DNA from: Cloeon dipterum
Lineage: Eukaryota; Arthropoda; Insecta; Ephemeroptera; Baetidae
Length of the DNA stretch: 64,000 bases
Direction: 5' to 3'
Assembly (NCBI RefSeq): GCF_949628265.1
Contig: NC_088789.1
Coordinates: 6,316,886 to 6,380,885, forward strand
Shown: positions 13,101 through 25,556 of the stretch, piece after piece
Position numbering within the stretch: position 1 is the first letter of the stretch
How the letters are laid out: every line of letters starts with the position of its first letter
Notes under the pieces: model-generated
The model's input: only the letters and a program-made list of their open reading frames with translations
Told to the model about the DNA's origin: nothing
Databases searched by the model: none
Position numbers and translations under genes: made by a program

Positions 13101-16100
13101 ACTTGCATGTCCCGCGTGCAAAAGCGCTCCCGGCCTCTTCGGAGGTCAAAAGTGTGCGAATCCTTGCCATGCAGCGACGTGACCGCGAATTTCCAGTTGC
13201 TCGACCTTGCGATCATTGTTGCATTCCTCCGCGCTGCACTCTATGCGTTTGCAACTTTGCAATCGTTTCCCGCGCCGATTATGCATTTAATAATACAGTT
13301 TAAGCTCGAATGAGGCTACTTTCCAATAGTTGTTACAACAATTTTTATTTCTTCATTTTTTAGTGAAAAAATTGCATTACACGCATGGGGATATTAATTA
13401 ACGTATCTTAAGAAATTGTTCTGCTCTACGGTTCTGTCAGGATGGGCGGCTAAGTGAAAAAAAGCTAAATCTCGTGCGTAATTTAACCGGAATTCAAATT
13501 TCCACTTCGCCACCCATCTTGATGAAATCATGTAGCATATTTTACATTTCTATTGCCAGTTTAATTAATATTTTATTTAATACAAGATAAATCAAATAAA
13601 AATTGGACAAAATGTTCTTTAATTTCTTACTGCAGTTTCAACGGTCACTTCTTGGCCTAAATACGCAAGTTAGTCTGTGCGTCGAGGTGCTTGATGAAGG
13701 AAAATCGGGGTCAGCAGTGCACAACAAACGCGCTGGCAAAACAATCGCGCAAAAATAAAGACGCCCTGCGCTCGTATCTTTTTAGCAGTAGCATGCGCCG
13801 CGACTGGTGCTTAACCTTGCAACGTTTCAAAAAAATCCAAACCTGCTGTACCAAAATAGATCTGAAAATCGTTTCTCAGTAAAAAATCGCAGCAAAGATT
13901 CCAAGGTCGTACCTCTTGTTTCATTTTTTTTGTGACAGAACGATGGGATAAATCAGAGGCTGAAACGGCGCAGTCGCTACCAATGGTAGTAAAATCCAAC
14001 CTTGGAAACTATAAATAATTTCGATCTCTAACAAAACTGAAAATAAATCATTCGATAAGAAAGGAGGAAACAAATAATAAGGGACTCTAATAGCTAACAA
14101 GAGGAAAATATAGTGTTCAAAATAATATAACGAATACATATATAACCAAAACGCTATTAATTTTCAAAGACCGCTGGTGAAATCCATATCTCTATATTGA
14201 CTCGGCAGTTTTTACTGTTCTGATCGCCTGAAAACTTTCCTTGCTGCTTTCAATTGGCGCGTGCAGCTTTATTACCAAAACAACCATCTGGCCGCGATGG
14301 AATATTCTATTGTTGTGTCTACGTTAGGCGGAACGTGTTTCTGTCGACTAAAAAAGGCAAATGACGCGGAGAAAACTAGGATGCATGCATACACTTTTCG
14401 GTGCGTTTCCACTCCCACGCTCTGCATAAATGATAGAAAAGCGTGGTGTTCCTGAAACAGAAAGCGGTTGTCACGCCCGCACTGAAGCTTCTTAACTGAA
14501 TGATGCTAGCTAGATAGAGTATCCAATTACCTTTCACCTAGGGTCGCAGGTCAAATCACTGCGTGATGTTCATAGAGAGCAATTTTCCCGTCAGATAAAT
14601 TTGATGGGCGCATTATAGTCTATTTACCAGCACCACAGGTTTCAAAAGGCATGCTGGACAAAATTTTTTGACTCTTTTGCTTCTCGTGTGCTAATAATCT
14701 CTTTTTTTTGTCCGCAGTCGTTCGTCTATGTGTCGACGGCCTACACAAATTCCCCACGTGATAAGGTGGACGAGGTCGTCTACACGCCGCCGGTCGACCC
14801 GGACAAAATTCTGCAGTGCATGGAATGGATGTCCGAGGAACAGTTTGAAGACCTCGCGCCATCGTAAGTTTCTAGCTCGATTTTCAATCATCCATGGCTG
14901 CGATGAATAATTCATGGCCGAGACCAATTATTATTGAGTTCAATTTCCGTCACGCTTATAGAAAGTAGAATAATGTCAGCCGCTTTGTTTGCGACAGGTT
15001 GCTCGGAGAGTGGCCAAACACCTACACCTACAGCAAAATGCTCGCCGAGTGCCTGGTCACCAAGCACTGCACAAACATGCCAGTGGCCATCTTCAGGCCG
15101 GCCATCGGTGAGTTTGCACCAAAAATGAATGAATAAATTAATATAATTATACGCTGATGTCGACAGTCATCTCAACACACAAAGAGCCCGTGGCTGGTTG
15201 GCTGGACAACCTTAACGGCCCCGCCGGCATCACCATCGGCTCCCTGCTGGGCACCATCAGGTGCTTCCACTGCAACAGCAGCCTCAGGGTCGACCTCATC
15301 CCTGTGGACATGGCCGCAAATGCCATGCTCGTTTCCGGTTGGGTCACGGCGCACAACATGTGAGCGTCCCGAATAATTTGAATTGCTCTCTGACTAATTT
15401 TTTTTGTCTCCGCGCAGCCACGCCGAACCCAAAGTGTACAACTTCGTTTCAAGCGCGCAGAAACCCATCACGTGGAAGGAGTACATGCGGATCTGCGAGA
15501 CTTACGGCGTGCCGTACCCGTCGGAAAAGGCGATGTGGTACTACTGCCTCACGCTGGTCAGCAATAAGCCTCTCTACAAAGTCATGTCGCTCTTCATGCA
15601 CGACATCCCAGCCAGACTGATCGACATCATCCCCATTCTGATGGGTCGCGGTGCCAAGTGAGTGCCCATTAATTCCCAGTTGCGATTCAAATAAAGAAAA
15701 AATAACCGTGGCGTCCGCAGAATGTCCAAGCTGTACGCAAAAATCGACCAGTTCAGCGACGTGCTGTCCTACTTCACCAACAAGCAGTGGGATTTCACCG
15801 ACAACAACGTCCAGGGACTGCACAAGATGTGCAACGACGGCGACCGGGCGCTTTTCCCGCTCAACATCGGTGAACTGCAGTGGGATTCCTACCTCAAGAA
15901 CTACATGACCGGGCTCAGGTTGTACCTTCTGAAGGAGCCGATCGAAAACCTGCCAGTCGCTCGTAGGAGATACCTCGCGTGAGTTGGCTTGCGTAATTTA
16001 TTTTATTTAAAATATGTTTGTCGAAGTGTTTGAATTATATTTTTTTTTTCGAGGATTTGTTTACTGATTTTATTTTATATTTCCAGGCTGTTCTGCCTGC

Positions 16101-16192
16101 ACAGAGGAATGCAGTTGGGTCTCCTGTACGGCTCGTTCCGCGTGATAATGGGACTGTCGACGGTGTTCGCGAGGTTCAGGCTTGCCAAGTGA
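10176..16192 (+). CDS. Fatty acyl-CoA reductase, complete
   Basis: This is an alcohol-forming fatty acyl-CoA reductase of about 515 residues, a usual family length. The first coding exon follows an acceptor at 10175; the ATG is 10244. Coding exons are 10244-10480, 11053-11310, 14718-14863, 14998-15107, 15167-15359, 15418-15657, 15721-15978 and 16087-16192, all GT-AG with continuous phase. The Rossmann NADP site is TGASGFMG (residues 33-40). VSTAY precedes the catalytic YxxxK, seen as YTYSK (Y223, K227). The C-terminal sterile domain begins near YNFVSS and ends in a hydrophobic tail. Introns 10481-11052 and 11311-14717 (3.4 kb) hold nothing recognisable. The gene is a tandem paralogue of the FAR at 1-717. 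Chain length and physiological product (cuticular lipid, wax or pheromone precursor) cannot be told from sequence. Confidence 0.95.
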
Positions 16193-16985
16193 GCCTGTGG
16201 ACAGTTATTCTTTTGTGCGTGTTGCTGAATGTGCGCAAAGTGCGAACCGACGTACTCGTGACCGCGCGCGCCGCAGCTTTTTTTCGCGAGAACGGCGGTT
16301 TCTTCATCACTTGCTTGTGTGATATCTGTAAGGAGAGATGATGGTGTTTCACGTAACAGAGTGCGATGACGACGCAGAATTTGCATAACCATCTCCATAA
16401 AACACACACACTCGCGTGCTCATAAATCCATTTTACATAGTTTTTTTATACACATACACCGACACAAACAACGTATAAACAAGCATTTGCGATCAACTCA
16501 AGTCTATATACTTTATCTGTGAATATTTACACTTATTTAATTTAAAACGCTCGCCCAAGCCGTTCTCCATCATTAGATGTAATTAGAGATCGGAAGTTTT
16601 AAGGTAACTATAATGCCGGCGAAATCGCCTTGCTCGGCTGCACGGCTTTTGTGTGTACATTTTTTGATGCAATCGCCGGGCAGACGAGTTTTTTTGCCTA
16701 AGAATCTCTCGTTAGAGATTATTGGTTTCGCTGCATCAGTTGTAAAGTGGTGCGTCTCCTATTTATACACGCAATGGAGGGAAAGTGATAGGATTATTTT
16801 ATTCATGTAACTTTTTTATTCGCGCTAAAATAGCCAGCGGTGAATGTTGTTGTTGTTGGAATGTTAACGTCGACCATTTTATTTTACTACCCTTGACACC
16901 TCAAGTAATGTTTGTAAATTGCTCATCTTTGCTCTAGGTAATGATATCGAAGTATCACCTTAACTAAAAACAATAAAAGCATTAT
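16193..16985 (+). other. 3' UTR of the second FAR
   Basis: Non-coding AT-rich sequence after the TGA at 16190-16192. An AATAAA lies near 16972, followed by TTGTGTTTTGATTGG, a plausible GU-rich downstream element. The poly(A) site itself is inferred. Confidence 0.5.
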
Positions 16986-18374
16986 TTTATAGCCAAACCT
17001 GTTGTGTTTTGATTGGTCTATATCATAGATATCCCTGAAGCTAGGTTCACTTTCAACTGTAGAAAATTATTGCATACTCAAATAAAAAGAAATTTGACTG
17101 GTTTTCCTAAATAAATTATTCGTTAAAAACACCGCAAACCCACAACAAAAATGCCGGTGTTTTCTAAAATTATTTTCGTCAACTACTCCAAAAAATCGTT
17201 TTAAAAATTCATCAGAGGCTATAATTATATTAATTACAAAATGTAGCATATTATGACAATATGCCATATTGTTTCAAGTTATAAAAGATATGATTTAATT
17301 TTTTGGCGTAAAAATATGTTTCTATCTCAAAGGAACTTTGAGCGGATTGAAAAATAGAACCCCTCAAGTTGGCATTGGCCAGTAAATTAGAGGAAAATGA
17401 ATCAACTAATTGTATACAGACCACTAAAAGCAAACAAAAGCATCGATCGGTAGGTTTCAGTCTGACAAGCACTGTCACAAAAGCAATAGTTTTGTCTATG
17501 ACGTGATTTATCACTGAAGGCCACCTGAATCACGTTTAGCGGCCTATAGTCCCACCATCGGTAAGGATCTATGATGCCGTGGCTTTGCATATTAGTATAA
17601 ATTGATTCCAGCGATATTTTGCAGCTCTCCGAAGGTGCTTCTCTTGTAAAAATTATTACTAGCTAGAATGATTACAAAATTCAAAGAAAACGAAAAAGAT
17701 CGAAGGTTAAGTTTGAAAACCGTCGAAAATTTTACATATTCAAGCCAAATTTAAGGAGCTCTCGCACAAACCTAAGCGGCTGTATTTCAATACGAAAAAT
17801 TAAATAAAAATGATTTGGTCTCGGTCAAAATAATGTTAAGTTTAGGAACGTTCAAATCAGAGTATAATGCTTTAGCCACACCAACTTCTTGACGACAGGC
17901 CATTGTGCGCTCGAGAACATAGAGTGCATCGCAAAACACATACCATACGAAAGCACACACCGCAAGGAATGAGCTCAATCCTGAGAAGGACCACCGGTAG
18001 AAAAATAAATGCACGATGTAGATAGGTAAATTTTTGTGAATTGAGAGTAATACGCAAGAATATTATGCAATTTGCAATGCTGGCATGCTACGCGGGTTGC
18101 ACATAATCAACTTCTGCAGGCGCCTTTAACGCTAGTAGTGGGGTTATACTGTTGTTTAATTCCAGGACTGCCATTGGTCGTAAGCAGCGGAGCAGCCAAT
18201 GGAGTGAGGGATAAACGTAAACAAGAGGACTAAGCTATCACACGAACACAACACGCTTTTGATTTTGAGCTCTTTAGGTCTGTGGACGGAATACGGAATT
18301 GCAAAGGACAAAAAATAATGTTTTGATCTTTTGATACCATAGATTACCCACACATTAATCTCATCGATTTCAAC
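16986..18374. other. Intergenic region between FAR and IntS9
   Basis: About 1.4 kb of AT-rich sequence without phased exons or a recognised protein. The last few hundred bases should contain the IntS9 promoter and 5' UTR. No clear TATA box or initiator could be assigned. Confidence 0.5.
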
Positions 18375-21300
18375 ATGAAATTGGTAAAGTTTAGAGTCTG
18401 CATTTTGTATCTAATTGATTAAATGTTGATGTTTACAACTCCGTCTAACGTACCTATTGTTCTGCGCGCTACTAAATTTGCAAATATCTAAAGTAGTTTA
18501 CAAACTCATCCTTTTTCTTCTACATACAGCAGTAATTTTTCTCAAATTTTCATTTTGTTCCTGTTTTGCAGTACTGTTTGAGTGCTCACCCGAACAAGCC
18601 ATGCATCATCCTTCAGTTCAAGGAAGTGACCATCATGCTCGACTGTGGTCTTTGGGCAGCGTCAGTTACGAACTTCCTTCCGATGCCTCTGGTGCCGAGC
18701 CAGCGGCTCAATAGCCTCAACAGCTGGGTGCCTCGAGACTGCTCCGACCCTCAGCTTGATGGCGTACTTATTTTTTCAAATATAAATCGTCCTTGTCTCT
18801 ATAGCCGACTGAATAAATTCCCAGGAGCTGAAAGAATGTGGAGGCCGGATTTTCGTGGATTCGTCTCCAGAATTCGGCGTGCCGGCCAACAACGTAATTG
18901 ACTACTCGCAGATCGATGTCATCCTCATCTCCAACTACTCTTCCATGCTGGCACTGCCTTTCATCACGGAGAACACCGGCTTTCAAGGGGTCGTCTACGC
19001 TACAGAGCCAACTCTGCAGATTGGAAGGTAAAACTTTTTGTTTCATAGTTAAACTTTGAATAATCTCTGGCGCTTTGAAGACTGTTCTTAGAGGAGCTGG
19101 TGCAAACGGTCGAGAGAAGCCCGAAAGCTGCGTCCGCTAAGCACTGGAAGGCAATGCAGCACCTTCTGCTACCTCCCCTGAAAGACGCTCCCTTCGTCAA
19201 GTCGTGGAGACATTTATTCGACGCGAAGAACGTCGCGGCCAGCTTGTCAAAAGTCCAGATGGTTGGCTACAGCGAAGTTTTGGTGAGAGCGAAATCGCCA
19301 TTACATCATGAGTCATTCCAAATTTTTCTTGTTTAGGATGTTTTTGGGGCTCTGACAGTTACACCAGTCAGCTCAGGCTATTGCATCGGCTCAAGCAACT
19401 GGATAATTTCCTCGCAGTTTGAGAAGGTCGTGTATGTCAGCGCCAGTTCCGTTATCAACCCTCACTCAACGTAAGCCTGCTCAATTTGATGTGAACTAGT
19501 TCTTAGTTTTGCTTTAGGAAAATCGACCTGACACCTTTGAAAAACGCTGACCTGATGATTTTATCTGACCTCACGCAGACGCCATTAAACGACCCAGACA
19601 GTTCCATGAATGGATTCATCAACGCAGTAGGTGGGTCAATCCATTTTCTTTGTTTGGGAGGGACAATGCCATTTGTTTTTACAGCGGAAACTCTGGGTCG
19701 AAATGGTAACGTGCTGTTGCCCTGCTACCCAAGTGGAGTGGTTTATGATTTATTTGAATGCCTCTCGGATCAACTGGCTCAACGCGGAATGGCGAATGCA
19801 AACTTGTTCTTCATCTCTCCAGTGGCAGACAGCTCGTTGGCCTACTCCAACATTCTGGCTGAGTGGTGAGTGGGTTGCCATTATTTAATGATCTCAGCCG
19901 CGAAATTTTAAAGTTGAGGCAGGCTGAATTATTTCCCCTGCAGGTAGTGGCTGGCGCAGCTGACAATTTTTAAAGTGAAGTTTGATAAAGATTTCCTTAG
20001 AGGGCTATAGGCTAATTTTTCTCTGGCATTTTTAAATATTCATTTATTTGAATAATTATATTGAATAGCAGCTGGCGTTTATGGTGCTTGACCATGTGTC
20101 AAAAATTTACCGGCTGGCTGCAACTTCAAGCACTATCCAAATATCATTATTTAAAAATCTAATGCTTTTAAGTACCCAATTTTATATGACACAATTTCAA
20201 ACAACAAACAAACAGAAACATGGTGGTTTTGTAGGCTGTCAGGGGAGAAGCAAAACAAAGTTTACACGCCGGAAGAGCCGTTTCCACACGCGCAGTTGGT
20301 GCAGCACAATCGTTTGAAGCATTTTAAAAACTTGTGGGCCAGCGGATTCAATGAGCAATACAGACAGGTATAAATTAAAGTATTATTTTCATTCTACTCA
20401 TCATGCATTCGTATTTTTAGCCTTGTGTCGTGTTTTGCGGTCATCCTAGTTTGCGGTTTGGTGACTCTGTCCATTTCATGGAAATGTGGGGCTCCAGTCC
20501 GTTGAACACGGTCGTCTTCACAGGTACGAGTTTTCCTCTGCGCATAAATTTTGATCTTTTAATTAATGTATATACACAGAGCCAGACTTCTCGCATGTGG
20601 ATGCGTTGGCGCCATTCCAGCCTCTGGCCATGAACGTCAAATACTGGCCAATTGACATGTCACTCAGCGCTCAACGTGCTAGCAAACTGATCAGAGACGC
20701 TCGACCTAAAAACGTGGCTGTCGCCGCTGTTCACCTTGAGCCTCATGTCGCTGCTCCCCATCGAACTGATTTTGTTATTGAAGCAGTAAGAATTCGTTTG
20801 CTAACTAGCGCTGATAGAAAAGGAAATCTGCAGTTGAAAGACTTTTTTGAAGAGAAATATCAATATCAAATTAACTAGTCTCAGCTAAACCTTAATTTTC
20901 AATTGCCAATTTTTAGCGCAGAAATAAACTTACTAAAACATGACCTCCTACAAACACTCCATATTTAAGAACTTTGATTTTTGCTTCATACTTGGTGGAT
21001 AATTTATTGGATTTTTTTATATTTGAAAAGGTTCCTTGAAATATTGTTCTCTTAATTTAATTTATGTACTGGCGAGTTTTAAAACATTTATTGTGCAGGA
21101 CTGTCCAATTCTGCCCCTACGGCGGGGAGAGGTGGTCACCGTGCCAGTCACAAGACAAAAAGAGCAGCTTAAGATCTGCCCTTCACTGGCCAAGATGATT
21201 CGGCCGACCTCAGTGCGACCTGGAGTGAATCTAGCCACAGTAACGTCTTCTCTCTTGGTTCGGGACAACAAATTCACCGTAAACGTAAGTCTTAAAACCT

Positions 21301-21768
21301 GCCAAGTAGTCTAGGAATGCAAGTTAATAAAAAAAATACTCCTAGGTGGTAGAGGATGTCACCCAGAAGCCAATCGTGATTGAAAAGCCCCTAGCCAGTG
21401 GTAGCAAAAGGAGACGAGGCGCCCCCACTGCTGTTCAGACAGTCGAGCTGATGCCGCCATCCATCAAGCATAGAAAGCCCTCCACCTACACGTGGGGCAC
21501 CTTAGATATCGACGATCTGCTCGCCAGGATGTCAAGTGAGGGTATCCTGGTGGCTAAACCAGAGCCAGACTCTAATGGCAACTGCGTCATTCACTTGGTA
21601 ATATAAAGTTGCCGTTAGTTTTTCATCGTTACTTAAAATAACGACTTTTAGCCGAAGGAGGACACCCTCATCCAAGTGGAGCCAAATAGCACGCACATTT
21701 TCTGCCCAGATGAGGCTTTGAGGTCAAAACTCAGGACGATCTTAATGAGGTGTTTAAATAAATTTTGA
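18375..21768 (+). CDS. IntS9: Integrator complex subunit 9
   Basis: This is the non-catalytic partner of the IntS11 endonuclease in the Integrator cleavage module, which processes snRNA 3' ends and attenuates Pol II transcripts in the nucleus. Thirteen coding exons: 18375-18383, 18572-18763, 18825-19027, 19081-19282, 19337-19470, 19518-19630, 19685-19865, 20235-20367, 20421-20523, 20580-20785, 21099-21284, 21346-21597, 21652-21768. Together they give about 676 residues with continuous phase. The protein begins [14 protein letters not shown] and keeps family blocks such as [49 protein letters not shown] and FTEPDF. As in known IntS9 proteins, the HxHxDH zinc motif of active beta-lactamase-fold nucleases is absent, so it is a pseudo-nuclease. 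The first coding exon supplies only MKL, and one intron is a 54-nt in-frame unit. It runs convergent to SF3A2. Confidence 0.96.
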
Positions 21769-21940
21769 TGGGCTTGTCATTCAAGTAAACTGTGCTTCAG
21801 AACTTTGTATAATAAGGTGAACCTGAAAAGGTTAAATTAAGTTATTTTAAAAATACTCTATATTTAGTAATTTATTCAAACTCTGAGAAAAACAATAGAA
21901 AATGCTGTGAATTTAATTACAAAAGTGCATCGTTTAAGAG
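21769..21940. other. Shared 3'-UTR interval of IntS9 and SF3A2
   Basis: Only 172 bp separate the two converging stop codons. A minus-strand AATAAA (TTTATT at 21871-21876) probably serves SF3A2. IntS9 has AATAAA inside its final codons (about 21757), so its signal or cleavage site may fall in this interval or run into SF3A2. Overlapping 3' ends are likely but inferred. Confidence 0.45.
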
Positions 21941-22961
21941 TTAGTTGGGCGGGGGAGGAGGAACCGCGTTGAATGCTGGGGGCGGAGGGGGCACCATCCC
22001 CATTTGCATTGGTGGAGGCGGCATGTTAGCCGGCATTCCAGGTGGCCTCGGGGGCATAGCACCTAGCATGAGTCCCGTCTTTTTGGGCTCCACCTTGAAG
22101 CTGAACTGCAGAAAGAACTGCTTTGTGTCCTTGTTCCAGTAGGTCCAGAACTTGCCATCATTTTTGTCCACTTCCCGACTTGGCACCTGCAAAGTTTAGA
22201 TTTCTTTAAGCTGTCTTTCCAAATTTAACAAACACTTACCTTGAAGCCAATCGTTTCGTAAGGTTCAGCTGCAAAGAGCAGGTACTGCCACTTTCTGTCT
22301 GGAGGTTCCACCCTCTGCTCATAGGCGGACATGAATCGGTGCCGAGGGTAGATGTGGTCAGAAATTTCTGAAATTTTAATAAAAATAATCCACTATATTG
22401 CGAAAGACAAACTCTGAGGTGCTTATATTTACCAGGGTAGTCGATCTGGAAAAGCAGACTCTGCTGTCCTATGTCAGAGTCACGCTGTTTGGTCACTCTG
22501 TAACCTGGTCGACCGATTTTTACAAATTTCTTGGGCTCCACTCTTGGTTTCTCCGGTTGAGGCTGCATTTTTCAAAATATTTAATAATTTGAAACCAATA
22601 AACAAATGAGAATCTACCTGTCCAGGTGCGTCCTTGGCGTCTTTGGCCGCTCGACGCGCTAAGTTAGCCTGGTGCTTCTTACCCTGCGTGTGGGCCAGGT
22701 AACTGCCCTCGTTATTGTGCAGGGTCAAACACAGTTTGCACTCGTACGAACCTAAAAGTTATATGCAATTCATATCAGAGCAACAAGATTAATTTTAAAT
22801 ATCATACCCAAATGGTTTTTCATAAAATACGGGTCTTTCTGCAGATCGATTGTCTCCAGAGCGAGTTGCCTGAGACGTTCTCGGCGGTCTCTGTTGGTCT
22901 CAGACCATGAGGCGACGCCGCCTCCGCCGGTCTTGCCACCGGCTCGGTTTTGGAAGTCCAT
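21941..22961 (-). CDS. SF3A2: Splicing factor 3A subunit 2
   Basis: This is a component of the SF3a complex of U2 snRNP, needed for branch-site recognition and pre-spliceosome assembly. Exons read on the minus strand: 22961-22808, 22751-22618, 22562-22433, 22367-22240 and 22186-21941. They give about 263 residues with continuous phase. The N terminus MDFQNRAGGKTGGGG is characteristic of the family. A matrin-type C2H2 zinc finger lies at SYECKLCLTLHNNEGSYLAH (C56, C59, H72, H78). The conserved block ending FWTYWNKDTKQFFLQFSFK follows. The C terminus is a short proline-, glycine- and methionine-rich tail ending in PPPPPN, much shorter than the long proline repeats of vertebrate SF3A2. The gene converges on IntS9 and lies head-to-tail with mRpL30. 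Confidence 0.96.
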
Positions 22962-23866
22962 GATTTAGACTTTAACCTAGAAACAAAATTACATCAACTT
23001 GATGATACCGCCGGTCGCAGATCTTGACAAAATACATACGCGAATTCACTCAAAATCTTAGCGAAATTACACAATTAAAAGCACATAAAGGACTTATACA
23101 AATTATTTAAATTTCGAGAGAAGTATCTAATCGCGGATATCAAAATGCTGTTATATTTACCCAAATATTTAGAGGAATTAAAAATGATCTTGTAAAGAGT
23201 TTGTCAACAAACCAGCAACACCAGGCGACTGCTGGTGGCGATGCGCTATTGTGGGCGTGGCGTTTGCTTTTGCTGGACAGGCCGGATGAAAATGGAAACT
23301 TGATGCGCCTGTCCTCTAGTGGCGTTTTGTGAACTATGATATTTGAAATAATGTGAAATCTCACATTCATCGAATCTCAATTTCTTTGCCACCGAAAAAT
23401 TGAAAAGGCACAGGAGAACACACTGATAACGTCATAACGTTGTCAAAATCTGAACCTATTTGAACTGTGTCTATTTTTTAAGTATGAAGAAAACTAGAAA
23501 GACTGCGATTGTCAATCAAAATGCTGCTGTTTGTTATATTTGGAGTGAATATATTTGCCCGAAACAGATTTTGCTGTTTCCCTCGTTAATTTTCAATTCA
23601 TTTTAATCTCAATTTTGCACGATATCTCACGCGTGAATGATTTCATTGCTCTTACAAAAATGAGAAAATACAGCAAAACAACTTGTTTAGTTAAAAGTCC
23701 TTCGCAGAAAACATTAGCCCCTACTTAGATAGGGGTTAGGAGAAAGTTCGAAATTTTCAACTTAAGAAATTTAAAAGAGTAAAAATATAATGCTGAGTAA
23801 AATTATTTTATTTATAATATACCTCTCAATTTTATTAACCCACTAAAATAGAAGAGTTATTCAAAT
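22962..23866. other. Intergenic: SF3A2 promoter and mRpL30 3' end
   Basis: This 905 bp must contain the SF3A2 promoter and 5' UTR and, at its far end, the mRpL30 3' UTR. A minus-strand AATAAA (TTTATT near 23806) lies about 60 bp after the mRpL30 stop. No extra gene or repeat was recognised. Confidence 0.5.
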
Positions 23867-24714
23867 TTAAACAAATCCAGTGCTGTCAAAACCATTGTTC
23901 CACTTAAAACGCAGGTGCCGCCTCATGGTTTCATTGCTGGGGGTGCCCAGCTCTTTGGCAGTCTTTGGAGGCGCTGGCAGTGCTTCAGGTGCGGGCAAAT
24001 TGACGACTGGCGGTTGTAAGGACTTGCGTACCTCCATTTCACCGTACTCGTTGATGACAGTGGCGCCCAGCACCCTGGCGTCTTCCTCTGTTGGCTCTCC
24101 GTTAGGGAAAGTGACTGGCTTGATTTTTATCAAATGCTTAACCTGGTATAGCATTTTATTCATCTGAGGTGTGTTCTTTACTATGACAACTTCACCTCTC
24201 TGAAAACAGAAAAAATTATCGAGATATTTTTCAGTTCTTGAAGTAGAGAATAACGCTATAGATAGCGGCAGAGTTATGAAATTTGAACTAATCCTTTTCT
24301 CTGTTCAAATCCTTTTTAATTCTTTCAATTTTGATTTTTTAACAAAAGGTTTACCTCCTTGTTTAAACCTAGTTCCTTGAGAACTTTTTTGTCCCATTTT
24401 GGATTATATGCCCACTTGGCCACTCTTTGAACCATTAGGAGTTTGCTTGGAGTGTATGGAATTTTCTGTTCGTCGGGTCTGCGAAAAAGAAAATATTATA
24501 GTCAAGGGGAAAAGGGAGAGCTATTTAGAGTCAACCTTGGGTAATAATAGAACCCATGGTGCTTCTCGAAGGGAACTCTCTCATCAGGTTCCTTGGGCAC
24601 CCTGCGGTCTTCGCCGTTCCCTCGGCTGAATTTTGGGAATCTGTAGAAATAGCGTACATTCTGCAGCGGCCCGTGGTGAGCACTCAAGCGTATATGCTGC
24701 TGAAGCACATTCAT
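23867..24714 (-). CDS. mRpL30: Mitochondrial large ribosomal subunit protein uL30m
   Basis: This is a structural protein of the mitochondrial large ribosomal subunit. Exons read on the minus strand: 24714-24536, 24478-24355 and 24199-23867, about 211 residues with continuous phase. The N terminus (MNVLQQHIRLSAHHG) is basic and plausibly a mitochondrial targeting sequence. The L30 fold region carries KLLMVQRVAKWAYNPKWDKK, then a helix and VVIVKNTPQMNKMLYQVKHL followed by IKIKPVTFPNG, matching the conserved ending of animal MRPL30. A proline-rich linker and basic tail (RRHLRFKWNNG) follow. Divergent transcription from Sec16 suggests a shared promoter region. Confidence 0.9.
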
Positions 24715-25556
24715 AACTCCAGGCTAAATTTTAAAATAAAATTTAGGTGATTGAGGTTGAGGCTTGAGTCTGGTTGAGTCTGCAGAGAGGCGTAGGCGTG
24801 CACACTCACACATAACAGAAAACATGCGGTCTACTAGTAAAGGGGAAGGGGAGCCGGTAAAGGGGAGTATTTCGTATTACGAGAGGGGAACCAGAACGAT
24901 CAAGGAGAGTAGAGCAAGAGCAAGAGCTATCAAAAAGAGCTAATATCAAGATTGCAACGTCAAAAAAATACTTTTCCCCTTGAAAATCAAGTGTGCTAAA
25001 AAAATATTAACAATAAATCAACCGTACCCTCTAAATCGACTTTTAAGATAAACTAGAGTTTTTTAGTAAATGCAACAACTTTATTTTTCTCAAATTCGAT
25101 ATTTTCTGTTCTACCATTAAGTTGGTGTCAGTGCACCCAGTTTTCACCACGACATCCCGTCACGTCACAGGTGAGAGAGAGTTGAGCCGAGTCCTGCTGT
25201 CAGATTATCGCAGATCGCGCTAGACTTTTGCGATTTTCTCTAAATTTTTTGTGATTTTGTGCATCGCCTGTTGGCTGTGATATTGTGAAGGTAAGCAAAT
25301 TGCTCTTCTAGGAAAAGCGTATCCTGAAATACCTATAATTTGCTTGTGGAATAAATCTTAAGCAATTAGTTCTCTTAAGGCGAGCAATGCAGAATAATCT
25401 GCGCTATCAAAAGAGGCCAAAAGCAGCCTTTCACAAGCACTCGCACTCTTTCTGAAAGCTTGTTTACCTTTCATCATTTCTATAACATGCAAACTATTTA
25501 ATTAAAAAATGGAACTCCTATTTTGAAGATGATGAGCCTGGAGTGAACTACATATT
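24715..25556. promoter_or_regulatory. Divergent promoter region of mRpL30 and Sec16, with Sec16 5' UTR
   Basis: The 842 bp separates two outward-facing genes. A plus-strand 5' UTR exon probably ends at 25290 (TTGTGAAG followed by GTAAGC). A CRE-like TCACGTCAC sits near 25158, upstream of it. Transcription start sites are not visible directly, so the arrangement is inferred. Confidence 0.4.
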
